From Geodermatophilus dictyosporus (GTDB taxonomy: Bacteria > Actinomycetota > Actinomycetes > Mycobacteriales > Geodermatophilaceae), in NCBI RefSeq assembly GCF_900115505.1, contig NZ_FOWQ01000003.1, positions 124,001 to 188,000 of the forward strand: 64,000 nt of DNA, read 5' to 3'. The notes under the pieces are model-generated. The model was not told where the DNA came from and ran no database searches. It was given only the letters and a program-made list of their open reading frames with translations. Each line of letters starts with the position of its first letter. Position 1 is the first letter of the stretch. A program made the translations under genes and the position numbers. Positions 16,627-25,702 of this stretch are shown one piece after another.

Positions 16627-17574
16627 TCAGGACCTCCCGCGCCCGGAGCCGGCCAGCCGGACCCTGGTGATCACGTAGCTGCCGGCCGTCAGCACGGTGC
16701 CTTCCACGATCGCCCATGATCGGGCCGCGCCGGCTCGGTCGCCACGACGGAGGTCCCGGAGGCCCCGCAGGACGCCGGCCGGCAGGGTCCGCCGGACGTA
16801 GGTCCGCTCCGCCGTCAGCGCCGGACCACCGCGGGCGAGGCGGCTCACCACTGCCTTCGACCGGCCTTCGCCCCGGCACCGGCGTCGGAAGTACCGACGG
16901 GTGACCCGGTCTGCCGTCACGGTGTGACGGCAGATCGCCGACGGCTCGATCAGGATGCAGCTGTGGGGATGGGTGCGGCGGACCCGGATGGAGAACTCGG
17001 TCTCCTCGCAACCGGCCGTGTCCTTGCCCAGTCGGCCGACGCTGCTGTCGAAGCCGCCCGCAACGGCGAACACCTCCCGTCGAAAGCTCATGTTGGCACC
17101 GATCGGGTTGCGCACCTCAGCGCGGGTGCGGGGCTGGCCCTCGTAGCTGCAGCCCACGACCCAGAGGAACTCCTCGGGGAACCACGCAGGCCGAGGCGCA
17201 CGCCAGGCAGGGACCACCGCGCCACCGACCCCGAGGACCGAGGGGTCGACGTAGGCCTCGAGGAGCCGCGCTGCCCAGTCGGAGTCAGCGGCGGCGTCGT
17301 CGTCCAGGAAGGCCACCACGTCTCCGGTGGCCGCGTCCACTCCCGTGGTCCGGGCTCCTGACAACCCCTGTGGCCCGGTGCTGGGCAGGCACGTGACGGA
17401 GGGGAAGGCGGCCCGTGCTCGGACGAGCAGGTCCTCGTTGTGGTCACTGACGAGGATGACCTCGTCCGGTGGCCGCGACTGCCGTTGCACGCTCTCGACC
17501 GCGGCACGGACATCGGGCCAGCGCTCGAGCGTGTAGGCGCAGATGATCACGGTCAGCCGTAGGGGCTCAGCCAT
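16627..17574 (-). CDS. glycosyltransferase family 2 protein
   Basis: This 315-residue GT-A enzyme probably acts in surface polysaccharide synthesis. It has the nucleotide-binding start LTVIICAYTLERWPDV, DEVILVSDHNED, and VVAFLDDDAAAD supplying the metal-binding Asp residues. GLSGARTTGVDAATG and the acceptor-side GCEETEFSIRVR follow. The C-terminal third is Arg-rich, with an amphipathic region that could touch the membrane. The ATG at 17574 was preferred over a GTG 12 bases upstream. It is divergent from a glycoside hydrolase gene and marks the left border of the glycan region. Donor and acceptor are unknown. Confidence 0.87.
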   Translation of the reverse strand: MAEPLRLTVIICAYTLERWPDVRAAVESVQRQSRPPDEVILVSDHNEDLLVRARAAFPSVTCLPSTGPQGLSGARTTGVDAATGDVVAFLDDDAAADSDWAARLLEAYVDPSVLGVGGAVVPAWRAPRPAWFPEEFLWVVGCSYEGQPRTRAEVRNPIGANMSFRREVFAVAGGFDSSVGRLGKDTAGCEETEFSIRVRRTHPHSCILIEPSAICRHTVTADRVTRRYFRRRCRGEGRSKAVVSRLARGGPALTAERTYVRRTLPAGVLRGLRDLRRGDRAGAARSWAIVEGTVLTAGSYVITRVRLAGSGRGRS

Positions 17575-17961
17575 CTCGCTCCGCACGGGAAGTGGTCGGA
17601 CGCCGGGGAGCAGACCACGGGAGACGTGGCGTCGGCAAGGAGCGGGCGTCCGGGGTGTGCCCTCGGGTCGCCGATCCCAGCCGCTTCACCCCGCCGGGAG
17701 CTGCGGTGCCGGATCCGGTCGCGGTACCGCTGGGCGGAGCGGTCGTCCGGGGAGGCGTTCGACCGACGACGCCGACGGGATCGGCGGGTTGGCTCGACCG
17801 GAGAGCCACCGCCACGGGGCAGCGAGCCCTGCTGCCAGGTGCGTGCAGCGAGCTTCCTCGACCGGAGGCGAGCGGACCTATCGTCAGTCCCGAGCGACGG
17901 AGGGCGCGCACGGGCATCCGCGGTCGCGCTGGGTCGACGTGCACTTGATCGAGGAGCGTGG
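17575..17961. other. divergent intergenic region between GT2 and glycoside hydrolase genes
   Basis: These 387 bases separate two divergent genes and should hold both promoters. On the plus strand TATCGT at about 17890, with TTCCTC about 17 bases upstream, is a possible promoter for the hydrolase. No convincing coding frame, RNA gene or repeat was seen. Confidence 0.4.
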
Positions 17962-19380
17962 ATGCACCAGCAGGAGGATCCCGAGGCGGTGTCGCCACCG
18001 CCGTCCGGCGACCGCCCCGTCGTCGCCCCAGGTCCCCGTGCGGCGGATCGCGAGCTCGAGTCGGCTCCAGCTCGGGCCGAGGCCCTCGGAAGACGACACG
18101 GACGCCCGATGAGGTACGTGGGCCCACGGCCGCTGAACCAGGGACTGTCCTTCTGGATGGCGTCGGTGTGCCTGTTGCTCACGGCCATCGGGGGCTGGCC
18201 GGCGGGTGTGTTGAGCTCTCCGCGACCCCCCGTGCCGGGGCTCACGGTAGGCGTGACCCACACCCAGTACTCGGTGGACTCGTCCACTCCGGCACGGGCT
18301 GCGGGCAGGGCACTCGACGTGCTCCGGGACGTCGCCCCGGTGCAGAACCAGCACCTCATGGGCTGGGGCGCACTGAACCCGGAACCATCCCCGGGTCACT
18401 ACGACTTCGCGAGTCTTGATCGGCGGATGGAGTTGATCACGCGGACTGGCGCGGAACCGGTCCTGACCCTGTGTTGCGCACCCGACTGGATGAAGGGCGG
18501 GCCGGCCGGGAGCACGGACTGGAGCCGTATCGAGGAGGCTCCGAGGCCTGAACACTTCGACGACTTCGCGAGGCTGGCACAGGTGGCCGCCCAGCGCTAT
18601 CCGCACGTCCACCGGTTCGTGGTCTGGAACGAGTTGAAGGGGTTCTACGACAGAGCGGCGAACGACTGGGACGTCGCTGCGTACACCGACCTCTACAACC
18701 GTGTGTACACAGCCGTCAAAGAGGTGCGGCCGGACGCGCTCGTCGGGGGGCCGTACGTCATCGTCGACTCATGGGCCTCCGAGTGGGCCGGAGGTCACCG
18801 GTCGGCGCTCGAGGGGCCGTGGGGAACAGTCGACCAGCGATCCCTCGACGTCATCCAGTACTGGCTCCGGCATGCGGCGGGAGCCGACTTCGTCGCGCTG
18901 GACGGTGGGACACACACCCACGACCAGGGACTCATCACCGACGACTTCCTGGCCACGGGAAAGCTCTCGATCGTGACCGAATGGGTCAGGGCCCGCACCG
19001 ACCTGCCTATCTGGTGGGTCGAGTTGGGGGCAGAGTGCAGTGACGGGTCGGCGCCGGCGGCCGACCCGCGCAGGGCCGCTGTCATGGTGCACGCGTTGGT
19101 GGCGGTGGCTCACGCCGGAGGCTCCGCGGCGATCCTCTGGCGACCACGCGAGGACCCCGACCGGACGACGGTGGCTCTCTTCTCCGACACGTCGTCACCG
19201 GACGGGGGGAGTCCGTTACCCCTCTCCTCCCTGCTCGCCGTGGTGGGCGAGCAACTGCGTCGCGATCCACAGCAGGTCGTGGCGACGTGGCACTCCTCCT
19301 CGTCGCTGTGGACCCTCGTCACACCGGGGTGGTCCATCACCTGGTCCGCCGACACCGGGCTCCGCATCCTCGAGGCCTGA
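17962..19380 (+). CDS. membrane-anchored clan GH-A glycoside hydrolase (GH39-like)
   Basis: The protein has 472 residues. An N-terminal Pro/Ala/Arg-rich tail of about 60 residues precedes one hydrophobic segment (FWMASVCLLLTAIGGWPAGVL), so the enzyme is probably exported and anchored. The rest is a TIM barrel: VVWNELKGF supplies the acid/base Glu after Asn on strand 4, and PIWWVELGAE the nucleophile Glu on strand 7, as in clan GH-A families such as GH39 (beta-xylosidase, iduronidase). The ATG at 17962 has a GAGGAG ribosome site; Met50 at 18109 is an alternative. It probably trims or recycles the polysaccharide made by its neighbours. The exact substrate is unknown. Confidence 0.8.
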   Translation: MHQQEDPEAVSPPPSGDRPVVAPGPRAADRELESAPARAEALGRRHGRPMRYVGPRPLNQGLSFWMASVCLLLTAIGGWPAGVLSSPRPPVPGLTVGVTHTQYSVDSSTPARAAGRALDVLRDVAPVQNQHLMGWGALNPEPSPGHYDFASLDRRMELITRTGAEPVLTLCCAPDWMKGGPAGSTDWSRIEEAPRPEHFDDFARLAQVAAQRYPHVHRFVVWNELKGFYDRAANDWDVAAYTDLYNRVYTAVKEVRPDALVGGPYVIVDSWASEWAGGHRSALEGPWGTVDQRSLDVIQYWLRHAAGADFVALDGGTHTHDQGLITDDFLATGKLSIVTEWVRARTDLPIWWVELGAECSDGSAPAADPRRAAVMVHALVAVAHAGGSAAILWRPREDPDRTTVALFSDTSSPDGGSPLPLSSLLAVVGEQLRRDPQQVVATWHSSSSLWTLVTPGWSITWSADTGLRILEA

Positions 19381-19731
19381 CCACGGGGGTGCTCGCCGCC
19401 AGGCCGGGTCGACGTCATCGTGGACGCACGTCGACCGTGCGCAACGGTGGACCGGTGTCCGGCGCGCACCACGGCGTTCCTGGAGCGCAGGGGCTCGGAG
19501 CCCACCTCCGGGAGGCCGCGCGAGTGGGTCGTGCGGCGGAGGAGGAGGTGACCGCGGTGTCGAGCCGCGGGCTGCACCGGTCGACTTCCAGGGGCGGGGT
19601 CCTGCGAGCTCCCTCGGGCCCACGCGAGCTGCCAGACTGCGTCCACGCCGGCCGCGGGAGGGGAACCGGCCCCTGCCGGTGCGAGGCGATGGTCTTTCCT
19701 CGGGGGACGGTCCACCGGAGGGGGATGCCTG
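19381..19731. other. intergenic region with terminator and promoter space
   Basis: These 351 bases lie between two plus-strand genes. The first part holds the hairpin at 19407-19436. The end holds a strong GGAGGGGG ribosome site for the gene at 19732. Open frames across it are not codon-biased like the neighbours, and no RNA gene or repeat was recognised. Confidence 0.4.
19407..19436 (+). terminator. hairpin terminator after the glycoside hydrolase
   Basis: A perfect 9-base stem (19407-19415 with 19428-19436) encloses 12 bases, starting 27 bases after the stop. There is no T-run. Confidence 0.5.
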
Positions 19732-21279
19732 GTGCGTGGGCGGAGGATCCTCGTCGTGGGGGTGGTGGCGCTGCTCGCCACCGTGGCCTCCGGGGACCGG
19801 TGGTCGCCGGAGACGAGCACCAGCACCCTGCTCCCGACCGCGGACACCTACGTCCAGGCCGACGCGCCCACCAGCAACTTCGGGTCGTCGCCCCGGTGGT
19901 CGGTCGAGGGCAGGGAGACCGTCTGGCGGGAGGCACTCCTCCGTTTCGAGGTGCCGGTCCCACCGGGACGTGAGGTCGTCTCCGCCACGCTGCGTGCGCA
20001 CAGCGAGGCGGCGGCTCCGGACACGGAGTTCGTCGAGGTCCGCACGACCCGGGGTGACTGGGTCGAGTCGGAGGTCACCTGGGAGACCGCCCCGGAGCCA
20101 GGCGCGCTCGTGGGCGAGGTCGGTGGCTTCTCGTCCGGTTCCTGGGTGGAGTGGGACGTCACCGCCGGCGTCCCGGCGGCCGGTGGACAGGTGGATCTCC
20201 TGCTGATGACGAGCGCTCGGCGGTGGCTGGGCTTCCCGAGCAGGGACCACCCCTCGGTGGCGCTGCGGCCCGGCCTCGTCGTCGCGACCGCTCCGGTGGG
20301 ATCGCGGACGGTCCCGCCACTGCCTCCGCCCGTCGACGTCCCGGCCTCGGTGCGGCTCCCCGAGGTCTCGACCGGACCCGCCGGAACGGAGGACGTGACC
20401 ATCGCAGCGGTCGGTGACATGAACCCGCCCCGGAACACGTCGCCCGACTCGGCGAGCGGGAGGAACGCCGCCAGGATCACGGCCGGCCTCGAGGACGGCA
20501 GTCTGGACCACTTCGTCGGACTCGGGGACTTCCAGTACACCGAGGGCACGTGCACGGCGCTCACCTCCTACTGGGCGGAACTCTGGGGGGCTGCCATCGC
20601 GCAGACGTACTGGACGGCCGGCCCGAACCACGACGTCGAACCGGGCAGGAACGACGACCTGGACCGGTTCATGAACGGCGAGTGCCCCGGGTCGTCGACC
20701 GTGTCGGCCACCAACAGGAGCCTGGGTGGCTTCGTCGACGCCCTCGACTTCTACAGCTTCGACGTCGGCGCCTGGCACATCGCGGTCCTGCCGGCCGCGG
20801 CGTGGCGCTACGACCGGGCCGCGGCCGAGGCCATGACGGAGCGGATCGACGCCGACCTGGCCGCAGCCGCGGAGGCGGGGAGACACCTGGCGGCCGTCTA
20901 CCACGAGCCCTACTTCACCTCGGAGACGTCGGCGCACGACCGCTACGACGCCATCAAGCCGTGGATCGACGTGCTGTGGGAGCACCGGGTGCGGTTCACC
21001 CTGTCCGGGTCCCAGCACAACTACGAGCGGTCCTGTCCGGTCGACAACGCCGACCGGTGTGTCCCCGACGGGATGGTCGCCTTCCAGGTCTCGACGGGGG
21101 GGATCGACCTGCGCGAGTTCACGTCGCGACCGGACTACGTCGCCGAACGCTTCGACGACACGTGGGGATACCTGGAGCTGACGCTCCAGGCGGACGGGAG
21201 CTTCACCTGGCAGTTCCGGCCGACCAGCGGCGGGATGCGGACCGACAGCGGGACACGGGCTGCCGAGCCGGCCGAGTAG
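19732..21279 (+). CDS. exported DNRLRE-domain and metallophosphoesterase protein
   Basis: The 515-residue protein starts with a short signal peptide (RRILVVGVVALLATVASG). Residues about 35-190 match the DNRLRE/CBM96-like beta domain: TADTYVQADAPTSNFG, LLRFEVPVPPG, and WVESEVTWETAPEPG. Residues about 220-510 are a calcineurin-like phosphoesterase: IAAVGDMN, VGLGDFQY, AGPNHDVE, VYHEPYF and SGSQHNYER supply the metal-binding Asp, Asn and His residues. It is probably secreted and may bind the cell wall or glycan through its first domain while hydrolysing phosphate esters with the second. A GTG start follows a strong ribosome site. The stop is TAG. Confidence 0.87.
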   Translation: MRGRRILVVGVVALLATVASGDRWSPETSTSTLLPTADTYVQADAPTSNFGSSPRWSVEGRETVWREALLRFEVPVPPGREVVSATLRAHSEAAAPDTEFVEVRTTRGDWVESEVTWETAPEPGALVGEVGGFSSGSWVEWDVTAGVPAAGGQVDLLLMTSARRWLGFPSRDHPSVALRPGLVVATAPVGSRTVPPLPPPVDVPASVRLPEVSTGPAGTEDVTIAAVGDMNPPRNTSPDSASGRNAARITAGLEDGSLDHFVGLGDFQYTEGTCTALTSYWAELWGAAIAQTYWTAGPNHDVEPGRNDDLDRFMNGECPGSSTVSATNRSLGGFVDALDFYSFDVGAWHIAVLPAAAWRYDRAAAEAMTERIDADLAAAAEAGRHLAAVYHEPYFTSETSAHDRYDAIKPWIDVLWEHRVRFTLSGSQHNYERSCPVDNADRCVPDGMVAFQVSTGGIDLREFTSRPDYVAERFDDTWGYLELTLQADGSFTWQFRPTSGGMRTDSGTRAAEPAE

Positions 21280-21335
21280 GGAGGGCATCGGCCGGGACCG
21301 AGGCGCGACGGGTCCCCACACCGGGCTGGTCTCTG

Positions 21336-21341
21336 TAGGTT
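21336..21341 (+). promoter_or_regulatory. -10 box of a leaderless HPr-kinase-like operon
   Basis: TAGGTT, identical to the menB box, lies 7 bases before the GTG at 21349, and no ribosome site is present. It would drive the coupled pair of P-loop proteins. Confidence 0.5.
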
Positions 21342-21348
21342 CCTCCCG

Positions 21349-22473
21349 GTGAAGGTGTACGACCTGTCCGGTCGCGTGTCGCTGGGTGTCCTCGGCGGCG
21401 ATCCGCGCACCCTCGAGGCCGTCGCGCGGCAGATGGACCCCTTCGTGACCGGCGGGACAGCGGTCGCCGGTCGGCCGGACGTCGTCCTGGAGCTCTCCGA
21501 CGACCGACCCAGCCGGTTCCTGGAGGTGCACAACCCGGCGCGTGACGGCATGACGACCGCCTACGACGGCCGGGACCTCCACCTGGTCGCGGGGGGCCGC
21601 AGCTGCGCGATCGTCCCGTCCCCGGACGGAGGGTTGACACTGCGCTGCCCACCGTCCTTCCCGCTGGGGCCGCTCTTCCGGACGGTCGTCCGCCCCACGC
21701 TCCAGGTGGCGGCGACGGGCCACGACACGGCTGCCGTGCACAGCGCGGCGGTGGAGATCGACGGGCGGGCCGTGCTGGTCGCCGGCTGGTCCGAGAGCGG
21801 CAAGACGGAGACGGCTCTGGCGCTCGTCGAGGAGGGGGCCGGCTGGCTCTCGGACAAGTGGACGCTCCTCGGAGGGGACGGCGAGGCATCCGCGTTCCCC
21901 GTCAACGTGGGCGTCCGCCGCTGGGTCCTGCCCTTCCTCCCCCGGCTCGCCGGGGCGCTGCCGCGCCCGGCCAGGGCCCAGGTCGCCCTGGCCGGAGTAG
22001 TGGCCCGCACAACACGGCCCCTGCGGCGGGGAAGCGCCGCCGGAGGCCGGACCGCTGCTGCCGCAGTCGCGGAACGGGCGGTGGGCCTGGTCGACCGCGC
22101 AGCCCTGAGCACCAGCGAGATCCGCGCGGCCTACGGCCAGACCGACGACCCGACCCGACGCCTCGAACTGGGGACACTGGTGCTGCTCACCACCGTCCCC
22201 GGCTCGTCGGTCTCGGTCGAGACCGGAGCCCCCGGGTGGGCGGCGCGCCGGCTCGCGCTCACGGCCGCCTACGAGCGGCACGACTGGCACATGCTGCAGG
22301 ACCGTCTCCGGTACGCCGACCCCTGGCTCGTGGGGGACGGCCGTGGTCGCACGGTGGACGCTGAGTGCCGGATCCTCGAACGGGCACTGGCGGGAGCGCG
22401 TGTCCTCCACGTCCGGGCGCCGTTCCCCGTCGACCCGCGGCGTGTGGTCTCCGCCCTCCGTGAGGCGCTGTGA
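21349..22473 (+). CDS. HPr-kinase-like P-loop protein, first of a pair
   Basis: The 374-residue protein has a Walker A motif GWSESGKTE at residues 146-154, preceded by VHSAAVEIDGRAVLVA, the arrangement of HprK-related serine kinases often found beside surface-glycan or peptide-modification genes. The usual SDD acidic block after the P-loop reads LSDKW (Asp169-Lys170), so one acidic residue is missing. The first 130 residues lack the HprK N-terminal domain. No PqqD-like or HPr partner is encoded nearby. The next gene, a second HprK-like protein, overlaps by 4 bases, and the two may form a pair in which only one is fully catalytic. The target is unknown. Confidence 0.72.
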   Translation: MKVYDLSGRVSLGVLGGDPRTLEAVARQMDPFVTGGTAVAGRPDVVLELSDDRPSRFLEVHNPARDGMTTAYDGRDLHLVAGGRSCAIVPSPDGGLTLRCPPSFPLGPLFRTVVRPTLQVAATGHDTAAVHSAAVEIDGRAVLVAGWSESGKTETALALVEEGAGWLSDKWTLLGGDGEASAFPVNVGVRRWVLPFLPRLAGALPRPARAQVALAGVVARTTRPLRRGSAAGGRTAAAAVAERAVGLVDRAALSTSEIRAAYGQTDDPTRRLELGTLVLLTTVPGSSVSVETGAPGWAARRLALTAAYERHDWHMLQDRLRYADPWLVGDGRGRTVDAECRILERALAGARVLHVRAPFPVDPRRVVSALREAL

Positions 22474-23498
22474 CGGAGCACGCATCCGACTACACCTTCG
22501 CCGACTCGGTCCGGCTCCGTGTCCGGGGGCCGCGCCGCGTGCTGCGGCACTTCGACGGCGAGTACGGGGAGGTCCGGACCGCTGCCGTCGCCGAGCCGGA
22601 CGTCGACGTCCGCATCGGGTTCGGCAGCCGTGTCGACCGGATCCCGGGCGGAGCGGTGCTGGCCGGAGGGCACAAGACCGCACGCTGGCGTGTGGCCCTG
22701 GGACCACCGGAGGCAGGGCCGCTGCACGCGGTCATCGGGCTCACCGGTGGGCCGCCCTCCTTCACCCTGTCACTGGTGCAGGGGTACTTCGTGGAGGCCC
22801 TCGTGGCCGTGGCACTGGCCAGGGTCGGGCGGACCGCGCTGCCGGCCGCGGCGTTCGGCGACGGCGGCGGCGGCGCCACGGTCGTCCTCGGCCGGTCCGG
22901 CGCTGGGAAGACCACGCTGACCGCGCGGGCGCTCGCCGCCGGGAGGACGGTCCTGAGCGACGACCAGGTCGTCGTCGACGCCTCTGGCCGGATCTGGCGG
23001 TACCCCCGCCGTCTGCGGCTGTACCCCGACATCGAGCAGACCGCTCCAGAGGCCTGGTCCCGGCTCCCGGCCGGGACCCGCGCGACCCTCCGCAACCGGG
23101 CGCTGGTGCGCCGGCTGACGCGGGGCCAGGTCGCGCCGTCACTGGCGGTCCCGGCCTCGGACGTCGGCACCACGGTGGTGTCCGGCCCGGTACCGCTCCG
23201 TCGCCTGGTCGTCGTCGGACGGTGCGAGGACGACGGGTTCTCCGAGGAGGTCCGACCGGCCGCGTGGGTGGTCGGTGAGGCGGAGACGCTACTGGGTCAG
23301 CAACGGGAGCGGCTCACCCGTGCAGTGGGCGGCGCATGGGCGGACGCGCTCGACGCCGTGCTGCGGGCGGAGAGCCGGACGGTCACCGCGGCGCTGGCCG
23401 GCGTGCCCGCGACGGAGATCTCCGTCCCACGCGCCTGGGGTGCGCGGCGAGCGGTGGACGCCCTCGACGCCCACCTCGGTGTCACGCCGGCCCGGTGA
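22470..23498 (+). CDS. HPr-kinase-like P-loop protein, second of a pair
   Basis: The 342-residue protein is coupled to its upstream paralogue by a GTGA overlap. Walker A is GRSGAGKTT at residues 141-149, followed by VLSDDQVVVD with the full Asp164-Asp165 pair expected of HprK-type serine kinases. The region before it (SLVQGYFVEALVAVALARVGR) aligns in layout with its neighbour, which suggests an old duplication. The protein is soluble and has no extra domains. Its 3' end overlaps the convergent metallophosphoesterase gene by 17 bases. It may phosphorylate a sugar carrier, a peptide or a glycan enzyme. I cannot name the substrate. Confidence 0.75.
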   Translation: MTEHASDYTFADSVRLRVRGPRRVLRHFDGEYGEVRTAAVAEPDVDVRIGFGSRVDRIPGGAVLAGGHKTARWRVALGPPEAGPLHAVIGLTGGPPSFTLSLVQGYFVEALVAVALARVGRTALPAAAFGDGGGGATVVLGRSGAGKTTLTARALAAGRTVLSDDQVVVDASGRIWRYPRRLRLYPDIEQTAPEAWSRLPAGTRATLRNRALVRRLTRGQVAPSLAVPASDVGTTVVSGPVPLRRLVVVGRCEDDGFSEEVRPAAWVVGEAETLLGQQRERLTRAVGGAWADALDAVLRAESRTVTAALAGVPATEISVPRAWGARRAVDALDAHLGVTPAR

Positions 23499-24588
23499 GT
23501 CGTGCCCGTGGACCCGCTCCCGGCGGCTGATCCACGATGACGACACAGCAGCGCCGGTCACCGCCTGGTACGCGGCGGACGGCGGACGACCACGTCCCGG
23601 GGTTGAGGTACCGGGCGGCTGCGCCGTCGGCGAGCGGCACGTCCGCGGCCACGTGCGTGTGTCCGAACAGGTAGAACGGCACCGCGGCGCCCTCGGCCGC
23701 CAGCACGTGGTGCACCGCCTGTGCCGCTGCCTGCATGAAGGGCACCGCCGCACCGGAGCGTCGGCGGAGCCGGCGGGCGGCCAGGACCGCGGCGCGACGT
23801 GCGATCGAGGCCGGCGTGGCCGCGCCCAGCCGGTCGATGTCGACCACGGATCCGGCCGGCAGGCCGGCGAGCGTCGTGGAGCGCAGCAGGCGCTCGCGCT
23901 CCGGACGGTGACGCTCGGCACGACTGAGCCGGACGAGGCCGAGGAACAGGCCGGTGCCCATGCGTGCGGCGAGGAGCGCCCGCGCCGGGGGCGACGCCCA
24001 GGGTGCGCGCCGCCGGAGGTGGACGAGGGCGTCCAGGTAGGAACCCGGAGGCACGCGGAGCGGGCGGTCCCCGTCGTCCGGGTGGTCCACGAGCAGTCCC
24101 GGGAAGCGGTTGAGGTCGTGGTGCTGCTGGCCGTGCTCGGCGTAGAGGACGCCCGGGAGGTGGAGCATCCAGGGGTGGACGTCGAGGGTGCCCGGGAGCG
24201 CCTGCCGCAGGCTGCGCTGCACCGCCGGCATCGAGAGCTCCATGTCGTGGTTGCCGGCGACGAAGTCGATGCGATGGCCGGCCGCGAGCAGGTCCCGCAG
24301 GGCCGCGAACACGGGCGCGTGGGCGGCCATGATCCGGTCGAGCTTGCGGACCGCCTCGGACGGACGCGTCGCGGGACTCGCCCCCCGCCCCGGCAGGCTC
24401 ACCGCGGGGAAGTCGAACGTGTCCCCGAGCAGGACCAACCGCAGAGGCACACCCCCGGCGCCGGAGACGAGGTGCCTGATCGTCCTCGCGAGCCGGTCGT
24501 CCTCGGTGAACGGGTCGTGCTCGCCGCACGCCAGGTGCAGGTCGGCGAGGACGGCGATCCGACTCCCGGTCGCTGAGCCGTCCGTCAT
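23482..24588 (-). CDS. metallophosphoesterase
   Basis: The 368-residue calcineurin-like enzyme shows IAVLADLHLA (DxH), VLLGDTFDF (GD), FVAGNHDMEL (GNHD), AEHGQQHHD and the final YLFGHTHVA (GHTH), a complete set of dinuclear metal ligands. An Arg-rich helical insert of about 90 residues sits between the last two motifs. No signal peptide is present, so it should act in the cytoplasm on a phosphomonoester or pyrophosphate, possibly a lipid-linked or nucleotide-sugar intermediate. It is the last gene of a six-gene operon and overlaps the CPBP gene by 4 bases. It converges on the HprK-like pair. Confidence 0.88.
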   Translation of the reverse strand: MTDGSATGSRIAVLADLHLACGEHDPFTEDDRLARTIRHLVSGAGGVPLRLVLLGDTFDFPAVSLPGRGASPATRPSEAVRKLDRIMAAHAPVFAALRDLLAAGHRIDFVAGNHDMELSMPAVQRSLRQALPGTLDVHPWMLHLPGVLYAEHGQQHHDLNRFPGLLVDHPDDGDRPLRVPPGSYLDALVHLRRRAPWASPPARALLAARMGTGLFLGLVRLSRAERHRPERERLLRSTTLAGLPAGSVVDIDRLGAATPASIARRAAVLAARRLRRRSGAAVPFMQAAAQAVHHVLAAEGAAVPFYLFGHTHVAADVPLADGAAARYLNPGTWSSAVRRVPGGDRRCCVVIVDQPPGAGPRARLTGPA

Positions 24589-25457
24589 GCGATCACGGGG
24601 AAGACGACCAGCGCGCCGGCGGCCATCAGTCCGTGGGCGATCGCCACGGGAGCCAGCCGGCGGGTGCGGCGCACGTACTCACCGAAGGCGAGGCCGACGA
24701 CCGCCATGAAAGCCAGGACACCGGGGTCGCGCACCGGCAGGTAGGCGGCGACGAAGAGCACGTCGGAGAGGACGACCGCCCAGCCGCCGAAGGCCCGTTC
24801 GAGGGTGCGCAGGACGAGCCCGCGGAAGAGGAGCTCCTCGAGGACCCCGGCGAACAGGAACGTCACGAGGACCCCCGCGGTGATCGTCACCGCCGCACGC
24901 GGATCGTCGAGCACGGGCAGCGGGAGGAGCGCGTGCGCGGCCCACCCCAGCGGGATCCCGGAGAGCGCGACGGCGGCCCCCGTCCGGCCGGCCGTCGGCT
25001 GCGTGTGCTCGTCGGATCCGGGGAAGCCGCGGGACATCCACAGGACCCCGAGGAGCAGGGGCAGCCCCGTGAGCGCATAGGTGGCCGGTCCGTGGTACTG
25101 CGGCGTCAGCGCCAGCGAGGTCAGTCGTCCGAGCGGCAGCAGGGTGAGGACCAGGGTCGTCGCGTCCTCCACGCTGACCCAGCGGAACAGGAGGACCACC
25201 AGGAGCAGCCCGTGCGCCACGGCACCCGCCACCGGGTCGACCAGTGCGACCAGCAACTCCGCCGCGACCACCGCCAGCACGGCGGCCAGCACGCGCACCC
25301 GTCCGCTCGCGTCAACGGGCCCGGTGGGACGGCGGAGGGCCGCGGCGAGCGGCCCGGAGACGTGACGTCCCTGCGAGCCCGTGAGCCACCCGCGCAGCTG
25401 GCCCGCGTGGCCGGGAGCAGGACCGCGCACCTCGGAGTCGAGGTGTCTCTGGTTCAC
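24585..25457 (-). CDS. CPBP family intramembrane metalloprotease-like protein
   Basis: The 290-residue protein has about seven hydrophobic segments and the CPBP/Abi motif 1 EELLFRG (EExxxR) near residue 208. Motif 2 (FxxxH) reads FVAAY, so its His is missing. Motif 3 is represented by VAIAHGLM, which keeps the His but lacks the usual Asn. Activity is therefore uncertain. CPBP proteins are Rce1-like proteases or scaffold proteins in the membrane. The GTG at 25457 overlaps the preceding stop and the gene is coupled at both ends within a six-gene operon for glycan export. Residues 1-45 are a polar N-terminal extension. Confidence 0.82.
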   Translation of the reverse strand: MNQRHLDSEVRGPAPGHAGQLRGWLTGSQGRHVSGPLAAALRRPTGPVDASGRVRVLAAVLAVVAAELLVALVDPVAGAVAHGLLLVVLLFRWVSVEDATTLVLTLLPLGRLTSLALTPQYHGPATYALTGLPLLLGVLWMSRGFPGSDEHTQPTAGRTGAAVALSGIPLGWAAHALLPLPVLDDPRAAVTITAGVLVTFLFAGVLEELLFRGLVLRTLERAFGGWAVVLSDVLFVAAYLPVRDPGVLAFMAVVGLAFGEYVRRTRRLAPVAIAHGLMAAGALVVFPVIA

Positions 25458-25702
25458 GTCCCCAGGTCCAGGAGCCTGGCGGTGACGACCACCGCGGCGC
25501 AGACCGCCAGGGGCACGACGACCGCGGTCGTCAGCGCCGCCCGGTGGTCACGGTCGGGGGTCAGTGCGCCCCGGGTCGTCTCGCGTGCCACGAGGAGCAC
25601 GAGCAGTGTGCCGAGGACGACCAGGGTCATCGATCCGGGCAACCAGTCCGTTCCGGACGCCCGTGTGACGTCGCCGGCCAGGTCCGACACGAGCGCACTC
25701 AT
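25454..25702 (-). CDS. small membrane protein, two TM segments
   Basis: The 82-residue protein has two hydrophobic stretches, MTLVVLGTLLVLLVA and AALTTAVVVPLAVCAAVVVTARLL, separated by a polar loop with ETTRGALTPDRDH. I do not recognise a family. Its ATG and stop both lie in 4-base overlaps with neighbours, which strongly supports real coding. It could be a subunit or assembly factor of the flippase/GT-C fusion upstream, but this is inferred from position only. Confidence 0.72.
   Translation of the reverse strand: MSALVSDLAGDVTRASGTDWLPGSMTLVVLGTLLVLLVARETTRGALTPDRDHRAALTTAVVVPLAVCAAVVVTARLLDLGT

Noticed and set aside
19216-22707. 1163-codon minus-strand frame
   Set aside because: It runs through the phosphoesterase and the HprK-like genes on the opposite strand, and its translation lacks any plausible domain.
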